Shown here: positions 49,551-60,119 of the stretch, one piece after another | Layout of the letters: each line of letters opens with the position of its first letter | Numbering within the stretch: position 1 is the stretch's first letter | Assembly (NCBI RefSeq): GCF_043290135.1 | Contig: NC_134710.1 | Coordinates: 140,620,332-140,684,331, forward strand | Direction of reading: 5' to 3' | Length of the DNA: 64,000 nucleotides | DNA from: Rhipicephalus microplus | Taxonomy: Eukaryota > Arthropoda > Arachnida > Ixodida > Ixodidae | Translations under genes and position numbers: made by a program | The notes under the pieces: model-generated | What the model saw: the letters and a program-made list of their open reading frames with translations, nothing else | Told to the model about the DNA's origin: nothing | Databases searched by the model: none

Positions 49551-50942
49551 AGAAAGCGCATTGTTTTAGCTGCTGCACAGTTTGTACGTCAAGTATCAAG
49601 TGCGCATAAATAAACGCCTACTGCAGAACCTCCGTGACTGAAGAAACTTTTAAGTGCGGCAGTCGTTTCGGAACATGGCATGCCACGTCGTTTTTACAGT
49701 TGATACTTTCACCATCGCTTACATATGGAGGACTTTGACTTTCAGATACGCATCGTCTATTCTTGCTTCGCGCGTAACTTCACGGGGCCAACTGCTTTCT
49801 GCCTGAGCCAGGCAGGAACTTTTGGGGACTACGTTTTCGAAATGCACAAAAGTACGATATAAAAGGAAAGCAGTTTTCCTCATAATAAGCAGGTTCGAAT
49901 ATGACTAATCATAATCTTTCTCCCAAGATCCCCACCCCCTCTCTTACCGCCTCGCTGTGATTACACCGTATAACGTATGCAGTTTGGCGCAGGAATGGTC
50001 GTTCGCATGTATATATACACATACGTGGCACGTTCGTGCTAGAAAAAAGAAAAGAGGGGAAAAACGCAGTACGATGAGTGCATTCTTCAACAGCAGCTTC
50101 CAACGAGAAGACCTATGCAGTAGCATATCGCTGCAGCTTTGGTGTCATGCATATAGGCTGAAGTCGCTTGCAGGAGGTGTCCTCGAGCTCTTGCGCCCGA
50201 GGCATCGTGGTTCTTTTGTTTGGCGCGAAGGGGCCTTTTTCTGCAATTTCATACCTCGATGGCTGCGTCCGCAAAGACGAAGAAAACGACCCGTCTAGAC
50301 AAGACACGACGCACGGTCGGCAGGGGGGGGGGGGGGGGTTGCACGAGCCAAACAAGGCAGCGAGAATGGGACAGGGATAATGACTACAAATGAGAGGAAA
50401 CGCGGTCGTTATAAAGAGGTTACAGTGCCGAACACAAAGACTGCGGAGACCGAGGCGGGAGATAGTTGTAGACCTCCGCACATTCGTTGGGAGTATCTCG
50501 AAACGCCTTGCATGTTAGCCTGTCATGTATATACGTATACGGTCGCAAATGAAACGACACACTCTCGCACACGCGGGTCGTGCTTGTATATACTTAATGA
50601 AAACGACTGAACCGACCGACGCTTAAAAAGCGGGTCACCCCGAAATGACCTCAACTCTAAAGGCAGCTGTAGAGCGAAGGCAGCTGCACGCACGTATATA
50701 TACGTATAGTGTTGAGATGCGCGCAACATCGACGAATTTGTTTCTTTTTTCTTTTCCTTCTGTCGTGGGAGCTAGCCTATTGGTATATAATAGAAGCGTT
50801 ATGTATCTGCAGGAGGTAGGTACACGCAGTTTGAGTTTAATCGATTGAAAACTGCGCAGTACAGGGTTATGGACACGTGGTTTAAGAAGCCTGAAATAGA
50901 GGTCCACATCGAACCTGACGGTCTGTCTATTGAAATACATTT
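49551..50942. other. No recognised gene
   Basis: Mixed composition, a G-run at about 50323-50338, and short overlapping frames on both strands (for example 49957-50298) with no recognisable motif. Confidence 0.35.
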
Positions 50943-51126
50943 CTGATTGATTGATATGTTGGGTTTAACGTGTTAAAACCACCGTATGATTATGAGAGAC
51001 GTCGTATAGTGGAGGGCTCGGGAAACTTAATTCGACCAGCTGGGATTCTTTAACGTGCACCCAAATCTGAGCACATGGGCCTACAGCGTTTTCGCTTCTA
51101 TCGAAAATTCAGCCACCACAGCCGGG
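50943..51126 (-). mobile_element. Ruka-type SINE, 5'-truncated, with target-site duplication
   Basis: The minus-strand copy keeps the body and the (CAAT)n tail but stops at the B-box region (CCCCGGCTG), so the A box is gone. The 11-bp GAAATACATTT flanks it at 50932-50942 and 51127-51137. The duplication at the truncated edge shows that it was inserted in truncated form. Confidence 0.8.
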
Positions 51127-51384
51127 GAAATACATTTGTGAACCATGCTGGAAGACGTCTTTTAGGGGCGAAAATCCTTATAACGACCCCTGTTCGTCCC
51201 TCGTAGCCGTTGTAGTATGTAACAAGTATAACATTTTGACCTCCAAGGTGGTACCGGTAAGAGATTTCTTCTGTGCGTTGTTGAACAATAAAAAATAGTG
51301 CTTAATGTAGATGCCAATGGCTGCTAATGGGGAATGAGAAACAGGAGCATTCGGCTTTTAGTTAACGCGCACGCTGCGATCCAC
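51127..51384. other. Short stretch with inverted piece of the next repeat
   Basis: GATGCCAATGGCTGCTAATG at about 51310-51330 is the reverse complement of the start of the tandem units that follow (CATTAGCAGCCATTGGCATC). Confidence 0.5.
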
Positions 51385-51829
51385 ATTAGCAGCCATTGGC
51401 ATGTACATTGAGCACTATCTGACACGAAAGGGTTGCTACGTTATACTCGCTGGGTGTAACCTCCTTAGTTTTAGAAAGATTTAGCAAGCGTTGAGACGCA
51501 GTGCCATGAATACAATGAACTAGTATATACCATGAATGAACTCGAATTGGTTAAAGGTGGGAAGTAGATACGAAGCGCAAGCCGTAAGAAAGTAAAAGCC
51601 GAATTCTCCGGTCTCTCATTACCCATTAGCAGCCATTGGCATCTACATAGAGCACTATCTGACAGGAAAAGGTTGCTACGTTATACTCGCTGGGCGTAAC
51701 CTCCTTGGTTTTAGAAAGTATTAGCGAGCGCTGGGCTGCAGTGCCATGAATACAGTGAACTAGTATATACCATGAACTCGAGGTGGTTAAAGGTGGGAAG
51801 TAGACCCGAAGCGCAAGCCGTAAGAAAGT
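51385..51829. repeat. Tandem direct repeat, about 240-bp period, two units
   Basis: Unit 1 at about 51385-51593 and unit 2 at about 51625-51829 both begin ATTAGCAGCCATTGGCAT and end AAGCGCAAGCCGTAAGAAAGT. By eye they are about 90% identical. Shared landmarks include GGTTGCTACGTTATACTCGC and GAACTAGTATATACCATGAA. Confidence 0.85.
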
Positions 51830-51939
51830 GTGCGTGTGCCACCTCTCGTTTAGTCCTTGGAATGTCCGCTGGATGGTGGTGCTTCTATATGGGAAATATA
51901 TGATGAAAAGATGCGAGATGGTGGTACTTGGAGTGTTGA

Positions 51940-52045
51940 ATAGATGGACGAACGGACACACAGACAGATGCATGGATGGACGCATGGACGGTCACACAGA
52001 CGGACGCATGAACGGACGGAAGCAAGAACGAATGAACGGACGAAT
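51940..52045. repeat. GGAC/GGACGC-type minisatellite
   Basis: Loose tandem repeats built from ATGGACGGA, CACAGACGGACGCATG and GAACGGACGGA units. Confidence 0.75.
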
Positions 52046-53089
52046 GCTTCGCCCCACTCTCCATCATTCACTCTGTGGATATGCTGCCAATTTTTTAAAA
52101 CCGTTTTTCTTTGACAAAAAAGTGAAGCAGTCGGTCACATTTCAAAGCAGCACAGCACTTGCTATTGCATTATGTAGGTAAATTGAAGGAGATAATTTTG
52201 ATGGAGATAATTAGGCGGAATCGCAGTTATAACACATCCCACATGGGCAGATAGGGGGAGCACGAAATATTGTGTCTGTTTTAAACAGTAGTGCCATAGT
52301 CCGAACTGAGAGTATGAGAGATAGCGCTGTATTCGAAATAATTTTTGTAGTAAAGAATTCTTTGGCTTGTTGACATGCTTTACGATTACTTCATCATTCT
52401 CCATGTAACTGCGGGACGATAACATTCTTAATGTACACCAATGGCTGCAAAACAGTTCCGCCTAACGTCTATACTCACGCGTTACTTGGAATGATCGCTG
52501 CGAATGATCATTCACCGAACGCTACTCTGACTGTGCTTCTTTATGTGTGTCACGCATTCGTACTACAGATGAAAGAGTAACGTTTGCCTATCCAGCACGC
52601 CATAAAATTGTGTTGCTGGCGAGGTTCGGTGGTTTATTGCCGTCAAGTTCAATGCAATCCTTCAATGCGAACCACCGAAGCAGCCGAAAAGCCATTATGA
52701 ATATAGGGCGGCCCATATTTAGCGCTCATGCAATGAACTCCCCGAATTTACCGTATACTGTTTCTGGGGCTTTAGACGAAACACTCGGTATTCGCCTTTT
52801 GGCTTCGTTTCAAGATTGCAATAGCAGCAGTGTGTGTTGCTTCGCGAGAAACTTGCGGTCGCTTCAGTTGTCGCTCTCTGAAACAGAAGCAGAAAGCTTG
52901 TTTTTTAGGCTGTGCTAAAGTAAAAAAAGACATATTTCCCATTTTCAGATAAAACAAAAACGCTGAAAGTGAAGGACTAACATATATAACGTTGTGTGTA
53001 GCTTAGAAGTAAATTTGTTTAAAATATTTGACCAGTAATCGGCATAAAAACTGTTGAAACTGAGCGGGCTAGTCGCTAAGGCACTTGAA
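52046..53089. other. No recognised gene
   Basis: An open plus frame (52547-52918, 123 codons) has no recognisable motif. The remainder is AT-rich. Confidence 0.35.
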
Positions 53090-53297
53090 CGCCACCAATA
53101 TTTGGTCAGCGCACTTGTAAACAATGAAATGGTAATATATGGCATCACTGAGATAGACAGAGTGGGACGGCTTACTGCTCTCCCATAGTTGAGTACGAAG
53201 TACTCAAAATCGCTAAACTTTTTTTTCTAAACACAAATATCAGACTCAGTATATTCGCCGCCAATATTTGGTCAGCGCACTTGTAAACAGTGAAATG
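53090..53297. repeat. Spaced direct duplication of about 42 bp
   Basis: CCAATATTTGGTCAGCGCAC, followed by TTGTAAACA and TGAAATG, occurs at 53090-53131 and 53256-53297, 166 bases apart, with two or three differences. Confidence 0.85.
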
Positions 53298-54539
53298 CAT
53301 GGTATATACCTACACATATCAGAAATTGTGTACTTCTGCTTTATTTTTTTAATAGAGAAATCTAATAATAATAATAAATTAAACAATCACATGTGAGTGG
53401 GCGTCAACATGTTTCCGCTCTCTTGCATACATGTCAAACTTTCAAGTCGTGTTTAGCAAAAAAAAAAAAACGATTTGCAGCAAGCCCCAACTAGCCCAAG
53501 AACAAGTTATTCTGTAGCCTGTTTAGCGAGTAACAGCCAACTGCCGCGCCTGGATACTCGCGTTGCCGTCCCTCGCGTGAACAGGCCGCTCGCTGTGCAC
53601 GTATCGACCTCGAAACAGCGCAGCTTGTTCGCGTGACTTGTTGCGGTACGCGGTGCACTTATGACCTTTCCTTTTTTAAGTGTGAATACACTTAATAAGC
53701 GACCCCAAACCATCCACCGCCGTCGGCGGCGTCCGCAGTCTTCTCTCTATCTTTAAAAGAAAGAGGACTTGGCGGGCCGCAGCGCGACGCTCTACCGAAT
53801 AAGCCACGGACGCGACGCTGATATCGGTGTCAGTAACGCGCCTTATACCCCCTCCCCCTTCGCTCGCTCCTCCGCTCTCCTCGCTCGCTGCAGCTGCGCG
53901 CGCACCCCTCTCTCTCGCGCGCCCGCCTTCTCTCTCAGTCTCCCGTCGAGAGCGGGTCGTGAGGGGGAGTAAAGTTAAAATCCGTTGGCATTCGCCAGTG
54001 AGTTAACGTAAACTCCCCCGTGTGATCAAATCGCGATTCCCAGGAACCATTACACCATAAAGGCACCATAGTGTGATTAATAAATATAATAGCGCGAATT
54101 GATAAATACCCCTCCTAGCATCACCCCGTGTATTCGCACTTAACCATGTTCACCCTCGGGGAAATGCTTGGGAGTTTTTTGGCGTGGAGTTATTGCTCGC
54201 AGCTATCGTTGGTGCTCGGCGGCACAATCTGCCGTAAATAGGCCAGGTGTCTCATTTGATAACCAGAATGGTGAGAAAAATCAATGAAAAATTAGGGGAC
54301 CCTTAAGCTTCGCCTTTAAGAGTTGAACGCGACAGCGAAATCTGGCCCTTAGTGTTCCCTTCAACCGCTAAGTGCATACTTATTAATATATTTTCTTACA
54401 TGCACACACACACGAACACAAACGCGCGCGTACGCAAGCGCGACGTATCCATAGTAATGCAGTGACTGTGCAGTGTAGCCACTTTCCTCTGCTAGAACGG
54501 TGCTCAGCTGTAGTCTAGACACCTTTTTCACTACGTCTC
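53298..54539. other. No recognised gene; GC/CpG-rich part with tRNA-like box on the minus strand
   Basis: From about 53530 to 53990 the sequence is GC-rich. On the minus strand TGGCTTATTCGGTAGAGCGTC (about 53785-53805) resembles a tRNA A-box segment, but no matching B box follows, so this may be a SINE relic. CT-rich low-complexity sequence fills 53860-53945. Confidence 0.3.
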
Positions 54540-54548
54540 ATAGATGGC

Positions 54549-54586
54549 ACACAAACACACACACACACACGCGCGCGCGCGCGAGC
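54549..54586. repeat. (CA)n then (CG)n dinucleotide repeat
   Basis: Short CACACA tract passing into GCGCGC. Confidence 0.85.
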
Positions 54587-54799
54587 GGTACATACAGGTT
54601 TTTGATCTAAAGCAAGAGTCGCATGGCCTCCGAGATACACGTCGCACAATCGCCGTTTCGGAGGCCATAAAGAGTCTCACGATGCCTCCCAGATGGCAGC
54701 ACACTATCTAGCGTTTGCAGTTTGCTTGATCAACGCCTCTGGAAAGGCATATGTTTTCCGCTAGACTAACGTAGTTCACTTTTAGAGCTGTTTGAAAGT

Positions 54800-55215
54800 T
54801 CCTGTGTGCTTTTAGCGGCGGTAACTGCACCTTCCCGGTCTTTTTCGACGTAGTTTGACGGCCTACCAAACTGCGCCTACAAATCGCCGAATGGGCTCGT
54901 TTTCGTCGTCACACCTGTCGAACAAAATGCGTTAAGGAGACTCCTTCTATCACATGGCATTTATGTAGTGTTTTTTCCCGTGGCAGCTGCAATTAAAGTC
55001 GTGGCTTTGTGGTAGGACATCTACTTGCCACGCGAACGGCACGGGTTCAATCGGAACAAAAATTTTATTCTTTACTTAATTTGCTTTCTCGATTTTTCGC
55101 TCACGGACGATTTTTCGCTCACAACCAACGGTCCGGACGCCGACGGCGAATTTCTGCTACACGAGCTCTCTAACGCTAATCGCGTTAAAAGGAGCTGGTC
55201 GTTGAAGTCCACGCA
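54800..55215 (+). mobile_element. tRNA-derived SINE-like element, fourth family
   Basis: TGGCTTTGTGGTAGGACATC (A box, about 55002) and GGGTTCAATCGG (B box, 55043-55054) lie at tRNA-like spacing, followed by AATTTTATTCTTTACTTAAT and a body ending GCTAATCGCGTTAAAAGGAG. GC-rich sequence upstream (from about 54800) may belong to the same element. The limits are uncertain and no target-site duplication was identified. Confidence 0.45.
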
Positions 55216-55984
55216 GTGGTGAAATGTGTTGCACAATTAAGAAATCATACTTTGACAACTATGCTAAAACATAAATAAAGAAAAAAAACTGTGCGCATTG
55301 TTTTTTTTTTGTTGTTGTTGCGGAAGCCCCAGATAGCCACTGTTAACGCCACTATGTTCATCATACTATGCGTGAAATTCGGGATAATATATTTGCGTAT
55401 AGCTGCTAATGGAAATCGCCCTGTCGTTTACGTCCAAAGCGAGGGTCTCGTTAAGAGAACCCGCGAAAAGAGAATAGCAACGCCTTACCTATAGTCATCG
55501 TACGATTCGCCTTCTTGGTGATGTTATATATATTACTCATGGAAAATAGCGTCGATGATTGCCTCAAAGCTGTGTTGATTCGGCTCAGCTTGACGGAATA
55601 GCACAAAACTGACATTATGTTAGTTACATAGTAAGTTTTAAAAAGCGAGAAAGAGAAAAAAACAAAGAAATATAAAAGGTGAATCATATGGGGAAAGTTG
55701 AACGCCATTGTGGCAGTTTGGACGTGTAGGTCATCAAATTTAGAGAGAGATGAAAAAAGTTGGCCAGGCTATGACCAAGTTCTTTGAGAGCGGGAGTTGA
55801 GTGAGTGTGTTGGCGTATTTACACACCGTCTCCCAAAATTTGAAAAACAAAAAACAAAAAATTGCTTAACCAGCAAACATGCGCGTTGTCTTTTCAGTCC
55901 CAACCAAGCTGAAAAAGCTGTGCCATTTTACGGCTATTAACCTATAACGAAATTACGAATCAATATTGTCTAAGCAAAAGGAAA
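55216..55984. other. No recognised feature
   Basis: AT-rich with a T-run at about 55301 and AAACAAAAAACAAAAAA near 55847. No coding-like frame. Confidence 0.4.
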
Positions 55985-56378
55985 TATTCAGTGCCACACG
56001 GTAAGCATATCAGAGAGGAAGCGGTCACATTACATTTGCTACAGACGAGGACATACTTGAGTTCAGATTCTATTAACAATCTGTATACGAAGGGGAAAAT
56101 TCAAACCAATTGTAATAAGGTTAATGACATCATTACTCTTGACTGCATGCTTTGGCAGTGCACTGCGGTTTTCACAGGCTGTAACAATAAAGAACAAGAA
56201 TGGTGGCAGCAAATGCTTCACGGTGGATTCCTACCCGCCCAATTACGGGCTATCCGCAAGGCCCGCGAGGTGGCTGAAGCACTTGGCCTCACAATCCCAA
56301 CTTGGCAGAAGCCCGCGACACCCTGTGGTTGATCTTCAAGACCCAATAAAGTTCTTCATATCATACCATACCGTCCCG
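55985..56378 (+). pseudogene. LINE ORF2 C-terminal fragment (HMLWxCP family), fragment 2
   Basis: The frame 55991-56332 is open for 113 codons: EEAVTLHLLQTRTYLSSD, then NCNKVNDIITLDCMLWQC (the Cys/His block, with its first Cys-x2-Cys partly changed to CNKV and the His of the HMLW motif changed to Cys), then EQEWWQQMLHGGFLPAQLRA and LGLTIPTWQKPATPCG, then a stop. The 3' end AATAAAGTTCTTCATATCATACC terminates the element. It corresponds to the decayed fragment at 43.97-44.2 kb. Only the end of ORF2 is present, so it is a dead 5'-truncated copy. Confidence 0.75.
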
Positions 56379-56501
56379 GCTCCAAATGGGAATAACCATG
56401 GCTGCGAAAAGAACTGAAAAAGAAAGTTTTTGGAATGTGCCCGAGTGCGTTCTTATTGCATACGTGAAGCGGGATGTTAGGCCAACCAACCGTCACCTTA
56501 A

Positions 56502-56777
56502 AGGGCCAGTCAACAGGCTCCGAAACGCGCATAAGCTCGCGCATTTTTCCAGCGCGTGACCAACCTCCTTCCACGTGCAGTGACGTTAACTCGGCGATCG
56601 GCGACGTGACGTAGCCCGCAGCTCGTCGATTGGTCTAAACCAGGTATCAATAAATAGTAATGTAGTCAACGTCGCCGATCGCCGAGTTGACGTCACTGCG
56701 TGAGCAAGAAGGTTGGTCAGGTGTACGACAGATGCGCGAGCTTTCCCTGCGCGTTCCAGAGCTTGTTGACTAGCCCT
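56502..56777. mobile_element. 276-bp foldback MITE flanked by TTAA
   Basis: Ends AGGGCCAGTCAACAGGCTC and, inverted, AGGGCTAGTCAACAAGCTC agree at 17 of 19 positions. The inversion continues inwards (AACTCGGCGATCGGCGACGT faces its complement ACGTCGCCGATCGCCGAGTT), so most of the element folds back. TTAA lies at 56498-56501 and 56778-56781, as for piggyBac-type target sites. An alternative reading with longer termini and a different target site cannot be excluded. Confidence 0.7.
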
Positions 56778-57203
56778 TTAAAGGTAGCTCACGCGAGCGC
56801 TGCTGAAATGTGAAGAACGTGATTGGTTGGTGGCTTTATAACCATGCTTTGTGATAGCTGTGAGTGGGTTACATTATTTGACACGTTCAGAATTGTTCAC
56901 CTAATCGGGAATCGGCTGACAAGGGAGATCATCAAAACATGAGAGGTGGAGAAGGTGGGATAAATGTGCGTGAGCATGCCATGAATTTTTCTGGCAAAAA
57001 AAAATCACAACATATCCACGGAGTGAATGACGAGGAGTGGGGCGAATCGATGGAGGGTGTCATCGCTAAACCGTGTATCATCCGCGAATATCGCCCCCTA
57101 CATCATCAAAGACGTGACAAACACTCTATATATTTATAAAAGAAATTTTATTATTGGTAAGTGGTATAGCTATCAGTCGCTTCCGTTCCCCCTTCATTAT
57201 AAT

Positions 57204-57500
57204 GGCTTTGTGGTCGGTGAAGTGGTGGGTCGGTGATGGGGCGTAGCTGGATGTTTGCAAGGACGAAGTAGTGGGCAGTTTGCAAAGGTCGGCGGTCACG
57301 TACAAACAAGAGATGGACACAGTGGGACAATCTATGGTTCTTTAACGCGCATCTGGATACAAGTACACGACCATCTTGCATTTCATATTAACTACTTCTC
57401 AAGCGTATTTGCTTTATGGTTGGTGAAGTGGTGGATCAGTGATGGGGCGTAGTGGGATGTTTGCAAGGACGAAGTAGTGGGCAGTTTGCAGAGGTGGCAC
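57204..57500. repeat. Tandem direct duplication, about 207-bp period
   Basis: Units starting GCTTTGTGGTCGGTGAAGTG (57204) and GCTTTATGGTTGGTGAAGTG (57411) share GATGGGGCGTAG, GGATGTTTGCAAGGACGAAG and TAGTGGGCAGTTTGCA. The segment between them (about 57330-57385: GGTTCTTTAACGCGCATCTG) looks like a SINE body remnant on the minus strand. Confidence 0.75.
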
Positions 57501-58215
57501 TATATATGTGATCATGTACATACATACAAGGGATGCACAGACCCAATTCTCTAGGAGCTTCGCCCCTAAAACAGTTTGATTTTTTGTGACAACGCCATTT
57601 CGAAAGGATAATTAACGCCTATAGTGGCTTCTGACGTGTGTGCAATGATTTCGTCAGAATTCGTGATGCGTTATGAGTATACGTGAGTAACCGTGGTCGG
57701 CCAATGTAGCCTACCTTGCATCCGAGTAAACAACCTATTGGAGCTAAAAGAGAATAAAGCCATGGTTGGATTGCGTCTTACAAAGAAACAAGTGCCTCGA
57801 TCCAGTCCCCTTATTTCATTCATGTGAATAAAGTGCGTTGGGGCTACAGTGCGATAATTTATAATCGCTAGGACCGACCCATCTTATACTCTGAAAGAAG
57901 ACGAACGAGCAGAGAGGCCGTAACTCGGAAAAAAAAAATTAAGGAGTGAAGGTTAGCTTTATCAAGTCAATTATGAGTTGGAATAGGTATATTTGTTGCC
58001 CTGAGCATTCTTCTCAAAGCCCCTGACTAATGCGTCTTATGTCAACAAACGTTGGTAAGAGAATCTAGTTACGACACCGAACGCCTCGTTTTCGGAGCGG
58101 GTCGGTCAGTAACAACTGACACGAAGGAAAAGCTTCGCGAATACGTCCTCAGAATATTTTGTTTCAATTGCACGAGTAGCTGAATACAATAGGCTTGAAG
58201 AGAACACTAATAGGA
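57501..58215. other. No recognised gene
   Basis: Short AT-rich and mixed sequence without a coding-like frame; CTAGGAGCTTCGCCCCTAAA near 57550 is reminiscent of other tick repeats but I cannot assign it. Confidence 0.35.
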
Positions 58216-58221
58216 GATTCG

Positions 58222-58290
58222 ATAAGGTCAGCTGGGATACTGGGATACTGGGTCACCTGGGATAAGGTCACCTGGAACACCTGGGATTCA
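58222..58290. repeat. Short minisatellite (GGGATAC / GGTCACCTGG units)
   Basis: TGGGATACTGGGATACTGGG and GATAAGGTCACCTGG-type units repeat irregularly. Confidence 0.7.
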
Positions 58291-58372
58291 GCAGTACATC
58301 AGAACCCAACAGCATGGTTAGTGAAATCCATGGATTGTTCACAAAAAAGTATTTCGCTTTGAAACTGGAAGA

Positions 58373-58596
58373 TATAGTGGCTAAGGTACTCGGCTGCTGA
58401 CCCGCAGGTCGCGGGTTCGAATCCCGGCTTAGGCGGCTGCATTTCGGATGGAGGTTAAAATGTTGTAGGCCCGTGTGCTCAGATTTGGGTGCACGTTAAA
58501 GAACCCCAGGTGGTCGAAATTCCCGGAGCCCTCCACTACGGCGTCTCTCATAATCATATGGTGGTTTTGGGACGTTAAACCCCACATATCAATCAA
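58373..58596 (+). mobile_element. Ruka-type SINE with 14-bp target-site duplication
   Basis: The head starts ATAGTGGCTAAGGTACTCGG (A-box region slightly shortened) with a perfect B box (GGTTCGAATCC, about 58413). The body is typical and the tail ends AATCAA. TTGAAACTGGAAGA flanks it exactly at 58359-58372 and 58597-58610. The perfect long duplication suggests a fairly recent insertion. Confidence 0.9.
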
Positions 58597-58610
58597 TTGA
58601 AACTGGAAGA

Positions 58611-59060
58611 GCAGTTGTGTTAAAAGAGCCCTGCAGCACTTTTCTGAGTAATCGTCGAATGGCATCAGGGAAGGAGATCATTGCCTCCCGAATCGACCAC
58701 CGCAAGGATTTTTAGAATCCGTCAAGTACGAGCGCAGTGATGGGAATATGGCGTACGCTTTAAGCGCTTTCCCTCGCCTCTCGTGTCAGCGAGGTCACAG
58801 AAAGATATATACGCAGGAGAAGGAGAAGTGGGCAGGGAGCCACGTACGTTCATCAGCGCACGTCATGACCTAGAGCACTTTCTTTTCTTTTGTGTTTCTT
58901 CGAACCCGTGGTTTACTTTCAGTTTGATTGCGAGTGAGCATGCGGGCGCGTCGCGACATCCTGCAGTGGTCGCTGTAACTATTCAGCTCACGATTCGCAA
59001 ATCAGCCAATGGCCGTGGCTTATGGCGTGGTCATTCGGCTTTATGGCATCGATTGCTCTC
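58611..59060 (+). repeat. Unclassified dispersed repeat, copy 2
   Basis: Similar to 3106-3580 in the same orientation (see that entry for blocks): GAGCCCTGCAGCACTTTTC, TTTTTAGAATCCGTCAAGTA, GCGCTTTCCCTCG, GTCATGACCTAGAGCACTTT and TATGGCGTGGTCATTCGG. The SINE at 58373 is inserted at its 5' side. Confidence 0.6.
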
Positions 59061-59114
59061 AAATGAAATGCGCGTCACGGAATTTGGTCAATCGGTTCTG
59101 TTTAAAATGTAATT

Positions 59115-59262
59115 TTGGCCACATTCATAGCGCGAGAACAGAACGACGACAAAGGGACAAAAAGCAGACCTTCTTGTCCCTTTGTCGTCGTTCTGTTCTC
59201 GCGCTATAACTATCGTCATACCATACCAACTAGCCCGAACCGCCACACTTTTAAGTAATTTA
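59115..59262. mobile_element. Foldback element, copy 2
   Basis: 33-bp arms (59128-59160 and 59174-59206: TAGCGCGAGAACAGAACGAC then GACAAAGGGACAA) face each other. The right side continues with CTATCGTCATACCATACCAA and CTAGCCCGAACCGCCACACT, which is the outer part of the element seen on the left of copy 1 at 4.16 kb. The left outer part is missing. Confidence 0.75.
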
Positions 59263-60066
59263 GGCGTCTTACAAGCATTTAGGTAAGCTGACAGTGGGGT
59301 CCCCAAAAGTAGGTGTTCTTTTCGTTTGGTATATATAGTTCGGTGACATAATTTATTGCATGAAGGATGAATAAATATAAATAAAACATGCTGTTTAGGG
59401 TAATGATAACGAAGGTGCCAATTTCAGTATGATGTGTAGATTTGTACTACACCTGACGACAACATTTAAAAGTCTAGTGTAAAAGTGAAAAAAAAAAGAT
59501 TGAATACATGCAAATATACAAGGTGGATGTTTGGGACTCGGCCCCTCGACGCACACGATTGGGGAACTGTTCAACGGAGGCACGCATTTAGGAGCCGAAA
59601 ATTCAAATAAAATCTCTATTCAGTCCTTCAGAAAATGCTTCGCGCGACACCCAAATAATGGCTAACTGACAAGGAGTGTTTGTTTTGGCTGGGGCCATTT
59701 TGTTTGTCTACAGTGTGCGCTCACTCATAGTTGCTACACTTCTTGAAGATAGCTCGTTCACTTCTGATTCATCGTCTTTGTTGTGTTGCCTCTTGACAGT
59801 ATTTTGTTGGGTCACCATCGGATGGCTTCCTGGAAGTGTCCCTCATGTTTGCCTTGAGAGAGCGGTGACGAGACGCTGCCTGACAATCGGGGTTCTGTGT
59901 GAGAAAAACGATGCCTCGTGCCGTTTTTTTTTCCTTTTTCGGAGCGCTATAAATAGTGCAAGTAATTGCGAGCTGCCGTTATACTCGGTGCGGGGTTCAG
60001 CTGAGAGAGGGTGGAGGACTGTGAATGTTCGGGTCAGGGGTGAGCTGAAACTGGCGTCTTTCGTGT
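59263..60066. other. No recognised gene
   Basis: An open plus frame at 59676-60107 starts with a hydrophobic segment (FVLAGAILFVYSVRSLIVAT) that could be a signal or membrane segment, but its end runs into the foldback relic at 60067, so I do not support it as a gene. Confidence 0.35.
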
Positions 60067-60119
60067 CCTTCTTGTCTCTGTGTCGTCGTTTTGTTCTCGC
60101 GCTATAACTATCGTCATGG
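60067..60119. mobile_element. Foldback element, single arm
   Basis: TTGTCTCTGTGTCGTCGTTT, then TGTTCTCGCGCTATAACTAT and CGTCATGG match the right arm of the element at 4.25-4.30 kb. The opposite arm is absent. Confidence 0.75.

Noticed and set aside
59676..60107. Small membrane protein with an N-terminal hydrophobic segment
   Set aside because: Its 3' part is a foldback-element arm, so the frame as a whole is unlikely to be a real gene.
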